Of a DNA stretch of 64,000 bases, positions 52,501 through 61,240 are shown piece after piece; position 1 is the first letter of the stretch, and each line of letters begins with the position of its first letter. Source of the stretch: Verrucomicrobiaceae bacterium (lineage in GTDB: Bacteria; Verrucomicrobiota; Verrucomicrobiia; Verrucomicrobiales; Verrucomicrobiaceae); assembly GCA_016795485.1 (NCBI GenBank), contig JAEUHM010000043.1:109878-173877 (forward strand), written 5' to 3'. Made by a program: the position numbers and the translations under genes. The notes under the pieces are model-generated. The model saw only the letters and a list, made by a program, of their open reading frames with translations, had not been told where the DNA came from and did not search any database.

Positions 52501-54785
52501 TTTCGGCTACCCTCACTGGATTGGCCCCTCATACCACCTACCACTACCGCACTGTGGCAGCTAGCGATCAGGGCATTACGATAGGCTCCAAGCTCGTCAA
52601 GTTCACTACAGCTAATCGCCCCCCGACAAGCAATCCAGACATGGTGAAAGCTTTGCCCTCTGCACCTCTGACGATCAATGTGGTGGGAAATGACACTGAT
52701 CCCGATGGTGACGCATTGTCGGTCAGCACGTTTACCCAGCCGCTTGCAGCCCTCGGCAAAGTAACCAAAGTTGGCAACGACCTCGTCTTCACTCCGACCA
52801 AGACTTTTAATAGCACTGCGACATTCACATACATCGCCAAGGACGCCTTCGGGGGAGTCTCGACTCCTGCCACTGTGACAGTGGAACTTGATACCATCGG
52901 CATCAGTCCCACAGCGCTCACGATCCCTGCGGCCGCTCAGACTTACACAATCAACGTTGATACTGGAAACGCGGGCACGCCTTGGACTGTGGTTGAAACA
53001 TCGCCGTTCATCACAGTCAACCCGTCCAAAGGCATGGGTGATGGCTCTTTCCAAGTTTCAGTGATCCACAACACATCAAAAACGGCACGCATCGCTAAAG
53101 TCATTGTTTGCGGAGTTGAGCATACATTGACGCAAGATGGAGTCGTAGCTCCAGCATTCCCCATGAGTATTGCGGTGCCCCCAGCGATCGTGAGTGGAGC
53201 GTTTGTTCTGCCCATTACGACCACTACACCAGCGCTTCCGGTGCCGACGTTCTCCACGACGAAATTGCCCAAAGGACTAAGCTTGAAAGTGAACGCAACC
53301 ACAGGAGCGGTCACGATCGAAGGCACGCCGGAGCTGCCGGGTTCCTTCCCTGTGACGGTGAAGGCGAGCAATGCGGCCCTACCTGCGGCTTCCGCAGCCA
53401 GCCTGAGCTTCACCATTGAGATTCAACCTCTCCCAAGTCACTTCATCGGTAGATTTGTGGGTCTGTTTGATAGCTATGCTGAGGTGAACAACGGTCACGG
53501 TGCCTATGTGGAGATGACCACAACTGCCACAGGATCATGTACTGGAAAACTTACCCTTGGAACTGCGACCAGCACCCCAGAAACGCTGAGCTTTGCAGGG
53601 CGGATAGCAGCCTTGCCAGCTCCTCCGCCAGCGCTCATCACAGACCCTCCCAACCCAGTGCCGCCGGCGACCTTACAAGTGGAGGTTAAGCGCCCAGGGA
53701 AGGGGGTAGCTCCGCTTGTCTTGATGTTTACCTTGAATACTGCGGCCACTGCCGGAGACAACATCCTTACGGGCAGTCTGGACGTCAAGGTGCCGGAAAC
53801 TCCATCTGACACTCCTGCAGCAGCGCTGCTCGCTGGTTGGCGCAACAAGTGGAATGCATTATCTGATCCGGCATCCACGAAAGAGGACCTAAACAATGTG
53901 CCGCTGGATGACTACTTTACGGCGTCTCTCGATTTGCCTCCTGGTAGTGTTTCTGCCAATCCACCGGTGCCTCTAGGAAACAGCTTCTCCACCGTAACCA
54001 TCAAGCCGGACGGCAGTGTAATCAGCCAAGTCTACCTGGGTGACAATGAGCGTTCAGCGGCAACTCAAACTGTTGTTTCTCGGATGCTTAAGCGCACTTC
54101 CATCGTGTCCCCAGTGATCGGCAACTTCCAGAAGGTGATCGTGTTCCACCCACTGTATAAGAAGACGACGGGCTTCTATTACGGAGTCGTGACAGGAGTG
54201 ATCAACATTGATCGATCTGTGCCCGTGAATACACCCGAGCCACTTTCTGGAGTGCTGGACTGGGTAAAACTGAACGAGCCTGCCAATGCCACTCCAAAAG
54301 CCCAGCCTGGTTTTACCTATACGGCTGGGTATACGACGACCCTCACGGTAGCCGGGGCAAGGTATGAGCCGCCCACCAATGGCGTAGCTTTGGGACTGCC
54401 TGGTGGAACGACAAACAACACCAGGATCACTTTTGCCAACGGCGGCCTAGCCGGATCGGCTCAAGGCAGCACACTCACCCAGAACTTCATCCTCGGCACG
54501 ACTAACACCAGCACCTTTGCAGACCCCAATGCTACAGGGCTGAAGCTCGTGTTTGATAACAAGCTCGGGTTGTTCAGTGGAGAGTTCAAGCTGACCGACA
54601 ACGTGGGCGGAAAAGTCATCGTTCGGCCCGTGTTCTTCCAGGGAGTGTTGCTTCCAGACCCTGCGGCACCTGCCAATGGTCGTGGAAAGGGCTGCTTTGT
54701 TCTCAGAGCGCTGCCCCCCACAGCCACGGGAACCACGGCCACCACAGATCGCTTCTCAGGCAGCATCGAAATACAGTCCCTCTAG
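49557..54785 (+). CDS. Giant exported protein with TIGR03803-like repeats, FN3, BACON and shared C-terminal domains
   Basis: A secreted protein of 1742 residues. Its signal peptide includes SSILFTLVVAVMATQLHAQ. Residues ~50-813 are built of short repeats of the xxYGxxxxGGxxxxGxxWxW type (LYGLSEFGGSGGSGVMFSW, VLFGVAREGGNAGYGLVWRW), probably a large beta-propeller like TIGR03803 proteins. Two FN3-like domains (~815-1018), a cadherin-like domain with DTDPDGDALSV (~1020-1112), a BACON-like domain (~1115-1195) and a putative-Ig domain (~1198-1292) follow. The shared C-terminal module covers ~1294-1742. No catalytic domain is seen, so binding or adhesion is more likely than enzyme activity. Confidence 0.82.
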   Translation: MSHHSMSFCRSSSILFTLVVAVMATQLHAQLPYIAKFDQSPMRPTSGLLAGPNLDNSNERLYGLSEFGGSGGSGVMFSWEPATDSFVTQVDFGKDFYVSGVISNISGKVGRGQQRIARPSAGNVLFGVAREGGNAGYGLVWRWDPAQATAKLTKVADFDMTSTGGYPEFGVITDGTNLYGTCSEGGGTGVSVGTIWKLPVAGGALSIIYTFNETNTIGKPLGGVTLASGELFGLSEKSDGTRVLWKVNPNTVTLPVTPTIVYTFSATTDGKPTGTLATGTGNNVFGALLDVDGGTGDGVFMYNLISAPTEIIVPAGGFFQAVGDVFLSTAGAEVFASARTSTSRGSVFTWDRQNTSSMVSVGTFGGTATDPLLPTGTMVKGSGGIIYGTSQLGGDNEQGCIWKLSGSTSTTAGTMSKEHSFTGPPVGANPQGIAAEANGNIYGTESFGSSIWRWNPITGASTIIKLASASYVGDGFPPVGQLAIDSSGAVYGVTEDGGSLGNGSLWKWTQHGGLTRIDIKVGTTPIPGKPSGGLVIDALNNLYGISNQISGPSNDPPVTTLWRRSSNGVFSILKTFSAATNGAFCIGTLAVGPSMNQLERQMTVRGAGLAIYGICVMGGALNGGSLWAYELDGEGFEVRSWFRDSVGNSGQIGRARGGLVALPDGTVFGTSGGFNAEAGKLWKWIPAQLPEDDEDPPPPMPPYDAIVHANFNATNFGRWFEFPTGRTNPNGAVVLGQCAIAHYGGSIYGLTDFGTSLGCGALWTASPTSPANLAVSKQLRRSDSYDGGRGLANMVVGADGRLFGATPNALWAAGTASPTVPPTVVTDAATGVFATRVTFAGRVNPNGLNTTVTIEWGLSESALTNVITVPGTLSGTAVQNVSGEATFLSPNTDYFYRVVAVNSAGTSRGSIAKQKTNVAGQVPVVTTLAASSISHDSAVLNGTVTPNHPTTNVFDWGIATVPPGTRTAATPGTATGSSPVNVSATLTGLAPHTTYHYRTVAASDQGITIGSKLVKFTTANRPPTSNPDMVKALPSAPLTINVVGNDTDPDGDALSVSTFTQPLAALGKVTKVGNDLVFTPTKTFNSTATFTYIAKDAFGGVSTPATVTVELDTIGISPTALTIPAAAQTYTINVDTGNAGTPWTVVETSPFITVNPSKGMGDGSFQVSVIHNTSKTARIAKVIVCGVEHTLTQDGVVAPAFPMSIAVPPAIVSGAFVLPITTTTPALPVPTFSTTKLPKGLSLKVNATTGAVTIEGTPELPGSFPVTVKASNAALPAASAASLSFTIEIQPLPSHFIGRFVGLFDSYAEVNNGHGAYVEMTTTATGSCTGKLTLGTATSTPETLSFAGRIAALPAPPPALITDPPNPVPPATLQVEVKRPGKGVAPLVLMFTLNTAATAGDNILTGSLDVKVPETPSDTPAAALLAGWRNKWNALSDPASTKEDLNNVPLDDYFTASLDLPPGSVSANPPVPLGNSFSTVTIKPDGSVISQVYLGDNERSAATQTVVSRMLKRTSIVSPVIGNFQKVIVFHPLYKKTTGFYYGVVTGVINIDRSVPVNTPEPLSGVLDWVKLNEPANATPKAQPGFTYTAGYTTTLTVAGARYEPPTNGVALGLPGGTTNNTRITFANGGLAGSAQGSTLTQNFILGTTNTSTFADPNATGLKLVFDNKLGLFSGEFKLTDNVGGKVIVRPVFFQGVLLPDPAAPANGRGKGCFVLRALPPTATGTTATTDRFSGSIEIQSL

Positions 54786-54801
54786 CGATTGTATTAACGT
54801 C

Positions 54802-55491
54802 ATGCCCAAGACAATCCTGGCCATTGGAGCCCACTACGACGATGCCCCTTTCGGCCTGCCCGGCACGTTGCTCAAAGCCGTGCGCCAACATCATCGCGTT
54901 GTGGTGCTGAATGTGATCGGTGACTACTCCAATTGGCCTCCGGTGAAGGATCGACACCAGGGTTTGCTTGATCTCAGTGTGAAGCTTGCCTCTGAGCGCG
55001 GCATTGAGATGCGCTTCTTGAAGCATGCGAGCATGGGCTTTGAGCCCGATCTCGCCCTGAAGCGCGAGATAGCCCAGGTCGTAACTGAGGTGCAGCCAGA
55101 CACGGCGTTTATGCTCTGGAAAGCAGATCGCCACCCGGACCACGAAGCTGCAAGCGCTGCGGCCCATGCAGCGCTCTATCAGCCAGCCCGTCTTACGGGC
55201 AACCCGAACGCCCGCAGTCCGTCTCAGGTCTTTTGGTTCGACAATGGACCCGGCCACACGATCGATTTCACACCCGATACTTACTTTGATGTGAGTGACG
55301 AGTGGACGGCGGCGATGGACTGGCTCGGTGGGCTCATGGCTTACATCAAAAACGGCCCGTTTGACCCCGCAAAGGACTCCGCCATAGACACCAAGACCGT
55401 CCTTGCCCGCTACCGTGGCCTAGCTTGCGGTGCCCGCTATGCCGAGGCCGTCCGCAGCGTGAAACCACTTGTCCACGACTTGTTTGGTTGA
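54802..55491 (+). CDS. PIG-L/LmbE-family deacetylase
   Basis: A zinc-dependent N-deacetylase acting on an acetylamino sugar or similar compound. It has 229 residues. The N-terminal motif is AIGAHYDDAPFG, with His11 and Asp13-Asp14 (AHPDD in most relatives), and the second motif RHPDHEAAS supplies the third ligand. ATG at 54802 (MPKTILAIGAHYDD) is clear; the open frame upstream overlaps the previous gene. The substrate is unknown; GlcNAc conjugates, glycolipids and thiol cofactors are all possible. Confidence 0.88.
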   Translation: MPKTILAIGAHYDDAPFGLPGTLLKAVRQHHRVVVLNVIGDYSNWPPVKDRHQGLLDLSVKLASERGIEMRFLKHASMGFEPDLALKREIAQVVTEVQPDTAFMLWKADRHPDHEAASAAAHAALYQPARLTGNPNARSPSQVFWFDNGPGHTIDFTPDTYFDVSDEWTAAMDWLGGLMAYIKNGPFDPAKDSAIDTKTVLARYRGLACGARYAEAVRSVKPLVHDLFG

Positions 55492-55502
55492 AGCCCGCGT
55501 CT

Positions 55503-56798
55503 TTACCGGGACGGACGCCGATGTCGATTTCGCCACAAATAGAGAACGCGGCGAGACACATTGGGGTGAGTAGAACCGGAGTCGTCGACTTCGTGCGCGG
55601 TCCGTATCAAAACATGGTCAGGCATTGCCTCAATGCTTTGAATGAGATTCTCCGCGAGTCGCTCGGACCATTGTAGCGACGAAGTAGGGACGACACTCCA
55701 GTCGAGAGGAATCGCTGGCAGCGCTGCCTGCATCTGTAGAACCTTGATCGTGTCATTGAGACCTTCCTCGGGATTGTCAGACCCGCCGGCAATGTAGGCG
55801 TAGAAGCCGCGTAAACTGAAACCCGCATTCTCCCTGTGGGATGAATCGAGAAGGTGCCTCAATTGCTTTTGCACACCGCTGTCGCCACTGGAGCCAAACG
55901 GCAGTGCTCGTTCGTAGACTTCCATCAAGTGGCTCAGAGTGGCATTATGCCCTTTCTGCTTGGCCTGGAGCACTTCCAACATGAGCTGATTGCGTGCCTC
56001 ATTTTCTTTTCCGAGTTTGAGTTCGGAACTCATGGCAGCTAGCCACCCACCTCCCCTTGCACCCACATCATCACAGAGAAACTCAATGCCGCGCCCCATC
56101 CGGATCCAAGGAAAGACAGGAATGCGATTCACTGCCCAAAGCGCCATAAAGGGATAAAAAGGAGCAAACCCGAAATCCACTGCTGTGAAGCTCACTGCTG
56201 CCAAGCTCAGCGCACTAGCGGCCAGAGCATGAATCAAATAACAGCGAGTGAGTAGCGGCGAGTAAAACCACACATGCCCAAGTTCATGCGCGACCACGGT
56301 TTCAAGTTCATGCTCGTCCAAAAGATGAACAATACCTCGATTCAGTCTCACGCTGTTCAACATCCGAAAACCTGGGAGCAACTCAGAACGCAACGCATAA
56401 GCATTGGTTTCCTTCTCGCGAGTGAGATAAACGTGGGTCTGCTTTCCATCCACTTGGAGACGGCGACAAACACGCTGAACCAGCGCCACAAGGCTATCCC
56501 TAGTGTGGGTGCCGAATGAAATGTCTGTTCGGAGATGCTGAATCGCCTTTTTGGACTCTGCCAAAGAGTATACAAACGGCCAGAACATCCCAAAGAAGCC
56601 AATACACGCCGCCCATGCCTGGATTGGCCAGTCAACCCCTCCAGAACGGCTGATCCACACTGCAAGTGCGATGAACGTGGCTATGACCTCGAATCCCAAA
56701 ATCAGACGGGACTGTCTTTCCATTTCTCCAAACTTCGCGATGAGCGAGCCGTAATCTGGAGTCGTCAATCGGCGGCCGTTGGGTGAGGGCAGGCTCAT
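55503..56798 (-). CDS. M48-family membrane metalloprotease
   Basis: An integral-membrane zinc protease of 431 residues. Two N-terminal membrane segments (33-50 and 60-80) precede the peptidase domain. HELGH (171-175) gives the two His ligands and catalytic Glu172, and Glu239 in GRGIEFLCDD is the third ligand. Hydrophobic segments follow the HExxH motif (185-230), as in HtpX/Ste24 relatives. The C-terminal half (260-431) has no recognised domain. It starts inside the last 4 nt of the AIM24 gene upstream, so the two are one operon. Confidence 0.88.
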   Translation of the reverse strand: MSLPSPNGRRLTTPDYGSLIAKFGEMERQSRLILGFEVIATFIALAVWISRSGGVDWPIQAWAACIGFFGMFWPFVYSLAESKKAIQHLRTDISFGTHTRDSLVALVQRVCRRLQVDGKQTHVYLTREKETNAYALRSELLPGFRMLNSVRLNRGIVHLLDEHELETVVAHELGHVWFYSPLLTRCYLIHALAASALSLAAVSFTAVDFGFAPFYPFMALWAVNRIPVFPWIRMGRGIEFLCDDVGARGGGWLAAMSSELKLGKENEARNQLMLEVLQAKQKGHNATLSHLMEVYERALPFGSSGDSGVQKQLRHLLDSSHRENAGFSLRGFYAYIAGGSDNPEEGLNDTIKVLQMQAALPAIPLDWSVVPTSSLQWSERLAENLIQSIEAMPDHVLIRTAHEVDDSGSTHPNVSRRVLYLWRNRHRRPSR

Positions 56799-57487
56799 GT
56801 CATCGCGCCTATCATGTTCCTCAAGAAGCCCGCGCTTGGTCTGCTTCGGGTCTGGTAAAGAACCTTCCCTGGCCCAGTGAAGCGCACGACAAAGCCCTCA
56901 CCAGAGAACCAAGCATGGCGGACTGACTTGGTAACAGTCACAGACTCGAAAGGCATTCCGTCGGTGAAAGCCAGCACATTTCGGTTGTCGATCACAAAGC
57001 GCTCACCTTCCGGGAGGTCTTGCTCCACCACAGCCCCGTGACTGGCCAGAAAGATCGTTCCCGATCCTACGGTGCGCATGAAAAACAGCCCACGCATGGC
57101 AAACAAGCCCTTCACGCCAGCATACTTCAACTCAAAGCGCACATTGCCCAAGCAAGCCAAAAAGGCCCCGCTTGCGAGCAGCCACCGGTGTTCGTCCGTC
57201 GGGCTGAGCTGGCGGATCTCCCCGATGTCCCTTGGAGCGAGTTCAATCCACTGACCGTCTCGCTTGGCCGTGTAAACGGCGGTGAAAAAGCTCTCGCCAG
57301 CAAAAAAGCTACGGACGGCTTTCCCCACTTTGGCATTCCCGGTCATTTGGGTGCCCATTTCGGCCACCACTTCAAACCCTGGTGTCATGCACAACATCGA
57401 GTCTGGCTGGGCACGAACGCACTCCCCAGCACCGCAGTGGACCTTTAGAGTGGCAAAAGTAGTCCCATGAGAAATCACGTGTTCCAT
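56795..57487 (-). CDS. AIM24/TIGR00266-family protein
   Basis: A 230-residue protein of the AIM24 beta-helix family, whose function in bacteria is unknown. Typical features are the N-terminal ECVRAQPDSMLCMTPGFEV, the middle Gly-rich AVRSFFAGESFF and the C-terminal VTKSVRHAWFSGEGFVVRF. It lacks the N-terminal GYF-like domain seen in its paralogue at 58869. It is co-transcribed with the M48 protease by a 4-nt overlap and follows the 74-residue membrane protein gene by 17 nt. Confidence 0.87.
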   Translation of the reverse strand: MEHVISHGTTFATLKVHCGAGECVRAQPDSMLCMTPGFEVVAEMGTQMTGNAKVGKAVRSFFAGESFFTAVYTAKRDGQWIELAPRDIGEIRQLSPTDEHRWLLASGAFLACLGNVRFELKYAGVKGLFAMRGLFFMRTVGSGTIFLASHGAVVEQDLPEGERFVIDNRNVLAFTDGMPFESVTVTKSVRHAWFSGEGFVVRFTGPGKVLYQTRSRPSAGFLRNMIGAMT

Positions 57488-57504
57488 GGGAGGCAGGATA
57501 GCGC

Positions 57505-57729
57505 TTAATCGTCAGCCGCGCCAGAGGCCTTCTGTTTGAAGACGTAACCAAGGAACCCGATCAAGAGCATGACGCCGAGAAAGATAAGCAACGCTACCAT
57601 GCGAGAGACTCCGAGTGCGTCAGAGATCCCGGTCACACAGATGTCGTAAACAATCCACCAGATGAAGGTCTTGACGATGTTGCCGATGCCTCCGCGCGCG
57701 AGGAGGAATGTAGAAGTGGGTAGAGTCAT
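57505..57729 (-). CDS. Small membrane protein of 74 residues
   Basis: An unrecognised small protein with ATG at 57729. Two hydrophobic segments are seen: a first around IGNIVKTFIWWIVYDICV and a second, clearer helix MVALLIFLGVMLLIGFLGYV. It ends in KQKASGAADD. It heads the minus-strand group with AIM24 and the M48 protease, which suggests a common envelope role; that is inference. It is divergent from the SRP RNA gene. Confidence 0.7.
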   Translation of the reverse strand: MTLPTSTFLLARGGIGNIVKTFIWWIVYDICVTGISDALGVSRMVALLIFLGVMLLIGFLGYVFKQKASGAADD

Positions 57730-57823
57730 AGCAGAAGGCCGAAGTTATAACCAAGTCGTAAGACGCTTGCCAGGAAAACCTGATCGTTAGACGCAGAGAG
57801 GTTAAATCCCCGACATTTACCCC

Positions 57824-57851
57824 TTGTGCCTGCTTGCCCGTGGGCTAGCAT
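57824..57851 (+). promoter_or_regulatory. Promoter of the SRP RNA gene
   Basis: TTGTGC (57824-57829) and TAGCAT (57846-57851) are 16 nt apart, 8 nt before the inferred 5' end of the RNA at 57860. Confidence 0.55.
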
Positions 57852-57859
57852 CCTGCGTT

Positions 57860-57949
<90 letters not shown>

Positions 57950-58010
57950 AGCACTGTAAAGACGCTTTGGCGACAGAAGACCTGCGGAATGACGTTTGAG
58001 CGCGAGTATC

Positions 58011-58748
58011 ATGAAATACATCACCGCTTCCGCTGTCTTTTTCTCTCTCATCGCCCCCGCTATTTCCGAGGACAAACCGCTTCTGGCCATTCCGGGCAAT
58101 GTGGTGCTGGATGCAAAGCTGGACTCTTCTCCTGGTGACCCATGGCGGGCAGCAAAGGGCAAGTGGGAGCCCGTGGACGGTGCATTGAAGGGTTCCGAGT
58201 TGCCTGAGGATCATCACGGTGCTGTTTTGCGTGCTACGAAGACCCTAGGCGACTGCATTGTCGAAGTAGAGGTCATGCTAGATGGGGCTCGGAGCACCAC
58301 CCTCAGCATGAACGCCGTTAAGGACCATATGGCGCGTGTGGTTGTGACACCGAAGATGATCACCATTCAGCGTGATGACAATGACCACGAAGGCCCTGAT
58401 AAGTCGATTGTGTTTCATCGAGTGGCCGCAGATCTTCAGCCTGGTGTTTGGCACAAGGTGCGCATGGAACTTGTGGGTGACACGATGCTTGGGAAGGTGA
58501 ATGACATCGTAGGATGGGGCAGCAGCGAGCTTTTCACGCAGCCCAAGGCCAATCCTGGAGTTACCGTGGCAGGACAGTCGATTCGGTTTCGCAACTTCAA
58601 GATTTGGGAGGCGACTCGCAATCCTGCCTGGGACACCGTTAAAGAGACGATCAAAAATGAGGTGATGCCAGTGGCGACTCCCAAGGGTAAAGGGAAGGCG
58701 AAAGCAAACGGCAAAGGCAAAGCGAAGAAAGCCGCTGCCAAAGAGTAA
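58011..58748 (+). CDS. Exported DUF1080/LamG-like protein with Lys-rich tail
   Basis: A secreted protein of 245 residues. ATG at 58011 gives signal peptide MKYITASAVFFSLIAPAIS; a TTG five codons earlier is possible. Residues 25-205 look like a concanavalin/LamG fold of the DUF1080 (3-keto-disaccharide hydrolase) type: KWEPVDGALKGSELPEDHHG, CIVEVEVMLDGA, WHKVRMELVGD and IRFRNFKIWEA. The last ~25 residues (KGKGKAKANGKGKAKKAAAK) are Lys/Gly/Ala-rich, like the tail of the sulfatase at 12649. The substrate is unknown; carbohydrate binding or hydrolysis is likely. Confidence 0.78.
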   Translation: MKYITASAVFFSLIAPAISEDKPLLAIPGNVVLDAKLDSSPGDPWRAAKGKWEPVDGALKGSELPEDHHGAVLRATKTLGDCIVEVEVMLDGARSTTLSMNAVKDHMARVVVTPKMITIQRDDNDHEGPDKSIVFHRVAADLQPGVWHKVRMELVGDTMLGKVNDIVGWGSSELFTQPKANPGVTVAGQSIRFRNFKIWEATRNPAWDTVKETIKNEVMPVATPKGKGKAKANGKGKAKKAAAKE

Positions 58749-58868
58749 GTCGGGTCGTTATCCAGTTGCGGTGAGCTTCTCGGAAGCGTTTTCCTTTGTT
58801 TTTGGAGCGCGCCCTGCCTAGCTTCTTGCCCGGAACACTCATCCCAACCCCTTACCTTAATCCGCCAA

Positions 58869-59891
58869 ATGAAACCTTGGTTTTATGTCGACTCAGAACG
58901 CCAGCGCCATCAGGTGACTGAAGACCAACTTGAATCCCTTGTTACCTCTGGAGTGATCCGGAAGGAAACCATCGTGTGGTGTGAGGGCATGGCACAATGG
59001 ACACCTGCGGTTCAGGCGATTGGACACTTGTTTGGTGCTGCCCCAGCCGCACCTCCTCCGCCTGTGCCGGCGGGAACGCCCCCAGCCATGCCAATGAAGG
59101 CCCATGATGTGGACTACGAGATCCACGGCAACGAAATGCAGATCGTGGAAGTGGAACTGGACCCTAACGAGACGGTGATCGCTGAAGCCGGCGGCATGAA
59201 CTACATGGATGACGGCATCCACTTCGAAACCAAGATGGGTGACGGATCAGACGCCTCTGGCGGTGGTTTCATGGGTCTGCTGAAGAATATTGGCAAGCGG
59301 GTACTCACAGGTGAGTCGATCTTCATGACACACTTCACCAATCGCGGCAGTGGCAAGAAGCGCGTGGCATTTGCTGCACCGTACCCCGGCAAGATCATCC
59401 CGCTCAAGCTCAGTGACTACGGTGGCGAGATTCTTTGTGAAAAGGATGCATTCCTGTGTGCTGCTTACGGAACGAACGTGGGCATCGCCTTTCAAAAGCG
59501 GTTTGGCGCCGGTTTGTTTGGCGGAGAAGGCTTTATTCTTCAGCGTCTTCGCGGAGACGGCTTGGCATTCATCCACGCTGGCGGCACGATCATCAAAAAG
59601 GAACTCCGGGGCGAAACGATGAGAGTCGACACTGGCTGCCTTGTGGCCTTCACGAGTGGAGTCACTTATGACATCCAACGCGCTGGCAACCTAAAGAGCA
59701 TGTTCTTTGGTGGAGAAGGACTGTTCCTCACCGCGCTGAGCGGACATGGTACGGTATGGTTGCAGAGCTTGCCCTTCTCAAGGCTTGCCGACCGGATCAT
59801 CGCCCACGCGCCAAGCGCCGGAGGCTCCTCCACTGGAGAAGGGTCACTTCTAGGTGGTATCGGTCGGCTTTTTGATGGCGACAACGGCTAG
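58869..59891 (+). CDS. AIM24/TIGR00266-family protein with N-terminal GYF_2-like domain
   Basis: A 340-residue protein with two parts joined by a Pro-rich linker (58-76). Residues 1-50 ([36 protein letters not shown]) form a GYF_2-like domain, a common membrane-protein-associated interaction unit. Residues 80-310 are the AIM24 beta-helix: [54 protein letters not shown]. It is a paralogue of the gene at 56795. The stop lies 2 nt before xseA, so the two are probably on one transcript. Confidence 0.88.
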   Translation: MKPWFYVDSERQRHQVTEDQLESLVTSGVIRKETIVWCEGMAQWTPAVQAIGHLFGAAPAAPPPPVPAGTPPAMPMKAHDVDYEIHGNEMQIVEVELDPNETVIAEAGGMNYMDDGIHFETKMGDGSDASGGGFMGLLKNIGKRVLTGESIFMTHFTNRGSGKKRVAFAAPYPGKIIPLKLSDYGGEILCEKDAFLCAAYGTNVGIAFQKRFGAGLFGGEGFILQRLRGDGLAFIHAGGTIIKKELRGETMRVDTGCLVAFTSGVTYDIQRAGNLKSMFFGGEGLFLTALSGHGTVWLQSLPFSRLADRIIAHAPSAGGSSTGEGSLLGGIGRLFDGDNG

Positions 59892-59893
59892 TC

Positions 59894-61231
59894 ATGGCTG
59901 AGCCCGAAAGCGTGCTGACGGTTAGTCAGCTCACCAGGCGTGTGCGGGCTCTGCTGGAAGGCGAAGTCGGTGAAGTTTGGGTTGAAGGCGAGATAAGCAA
60001 TCATCGCGTTCAATCGTCTGGGCACCAGTATTTCACCCTCAAAGACGAGGGTGCTCAGTTGTCGTGTGTGATGTTCCGTTATGCAGGGCGCGTGACTTCT
60101 CCCCTAAAGGACGGAGCCCAGGTTCAAGTCTATGGGAAGCTCAGCGTCTACGAGCCACGCGGCCAGTATCAGTTAGTAGCTAAACTGGTTCAGGGCCGGG
60201 GTGTCGGTGCCCTCCAGGCTAGATTTGAAGCGCTCAAGCAGAGGCTTGCTGAGGAGGGACTCTTCGACCAAGAACGGAAACAACCGATTCCCAAGTTTCC
60301 GTCGGTTGTTGCGCTGGTGACATCTCCCACAGGGGCGGCAATCCAAGATATGCTGAACATCTTGGCGCGGCGTGCTCCGTGGATCAGGGTCCTTGTCTTT
60401 CCTGTTCGAGTGCAGGGAGTTGGGGCGGAAGTTGACATCGCCGCAGCCATCAAGGCCTTAAATGATTGGGAAAAACGTGGTTTGCCGAAGGTGGATTGCA
60501 TGGTGGTGGGTCGCGGAGGCGGTAGCCTCGAGGATCTGTGGAACTTTAATGAGGAACTCGTCGCCCGTGCGATCCATGAATCTGACATCCCCGTGATTTC
60601 CGCTGTGGGACATGAGATTGACTTCACGATCGCGGACTTTGTGGCGGATCTTCGCGCTCCGACTCCAAGTGCGGCTGCCGAGTTGATGGCGCCTGATGGC
60701 ACTGAGCTCCGGCGCTTCTTGGATCAGGCTCAACAGCGGCTCGGAGGCCTAGTGGAGCGACATCTGGCACAACAGGCTCAAGTCCTAGCCCTTATCTCGA
60801 AAGGATCTCTGCTGCACACACCGCAGAACACTCTCCAATCTGCACAGCAAGCTCTCGACGAGGTAGAACAGCAGATGCTCCATGCGGCAAACGAAGCCGT
60901 GCGGAAATGCGCCGATCTTTTGCAACGCCCCCAGAACGTGCTCGCTAGGTTTCATCCAGTAGCTGTCATTTCAGAAGGACGACATCGTGCGGACCTTGCA
61001 GCCCACAGGCTGACAAAATCGATACAGCACGGCTTGTCGCGGATCGCGGAATCGATGGAATCAAAATCCCGTATTCTGCATCTACTTGGCCCAGAAGCCG
61101 TGCTCGCTCGCGGTTTTAGCTACACAACCGATGAAAACGGCAAGGTGCTCACAGACGCCTGCCAGGTAAGTTCGGGAAAATCGATTCAAACCCAACTCGC
61201 ATCGGGCAAGCTCACCAGTGTTGTGAAGTAA
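59894..61231 (+). CDS. xseA: Exodeoxyribonuclease VII large subunit
   Basis: The catalytic subunit of the single-strand-specific exonuclease VII, 445 residues. An OB-fold at the N-terminus (about 25-110; EVWVEGEISNHRVQSSGHQY, FTLKDEGAQLSCVMFR) is followed by the nuclease domain (125-340): PTGAAIQDML, VVGRGGGSLEDLWNFNEE, SAVGHEIDFTIADFVADLRA and TPSAAAELMAPD. A long coiled coil and a C-terminal segment (VLARGFSYTTDENGKVL) complete the usual layout. The small-subunit gene xseB is not found nearby. Confidence 0.96.
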   Translation: MAEPESVLTVSQLTRRVRALLEGEVGEVWVEGEISNHRVQSSGHQYFTLKDEGAQLSCVMFRYAGRVTSPLKDGAQVQVYGKLSVYEPRGQYQLVAKLVQGRGVGALQARFEALKQRLAEEGLFDQERKQPIPKFPSVVALVTSPTGAAIQDMLNILARRAPWIRVLVFPVRVQGVGAEVDIAAAIKALNDWEKRGLPKVDCMVVGRGGGSLEDLWNFNEELVARAIHESDIPVISAVGHEIDFTIADFVADLRAPTPSAAAELMAPDGTELRRFLDQAQQRLGGLVERHLAQQAQVLALISKGSLLHTPQNTLQSAQQALDEVEQQMLHAANEAVRKCADLLQRPQNVLARFHPVAVISEGRHRADLAAHRLTKSIQHGLSRIAESMESKSRILHLLGPEAVLARGFSYTTDENGKVLTDACQVSSGKSIQTQLASGKLTSVVK

Positions 61232-61240
61232 AGCCGACTC

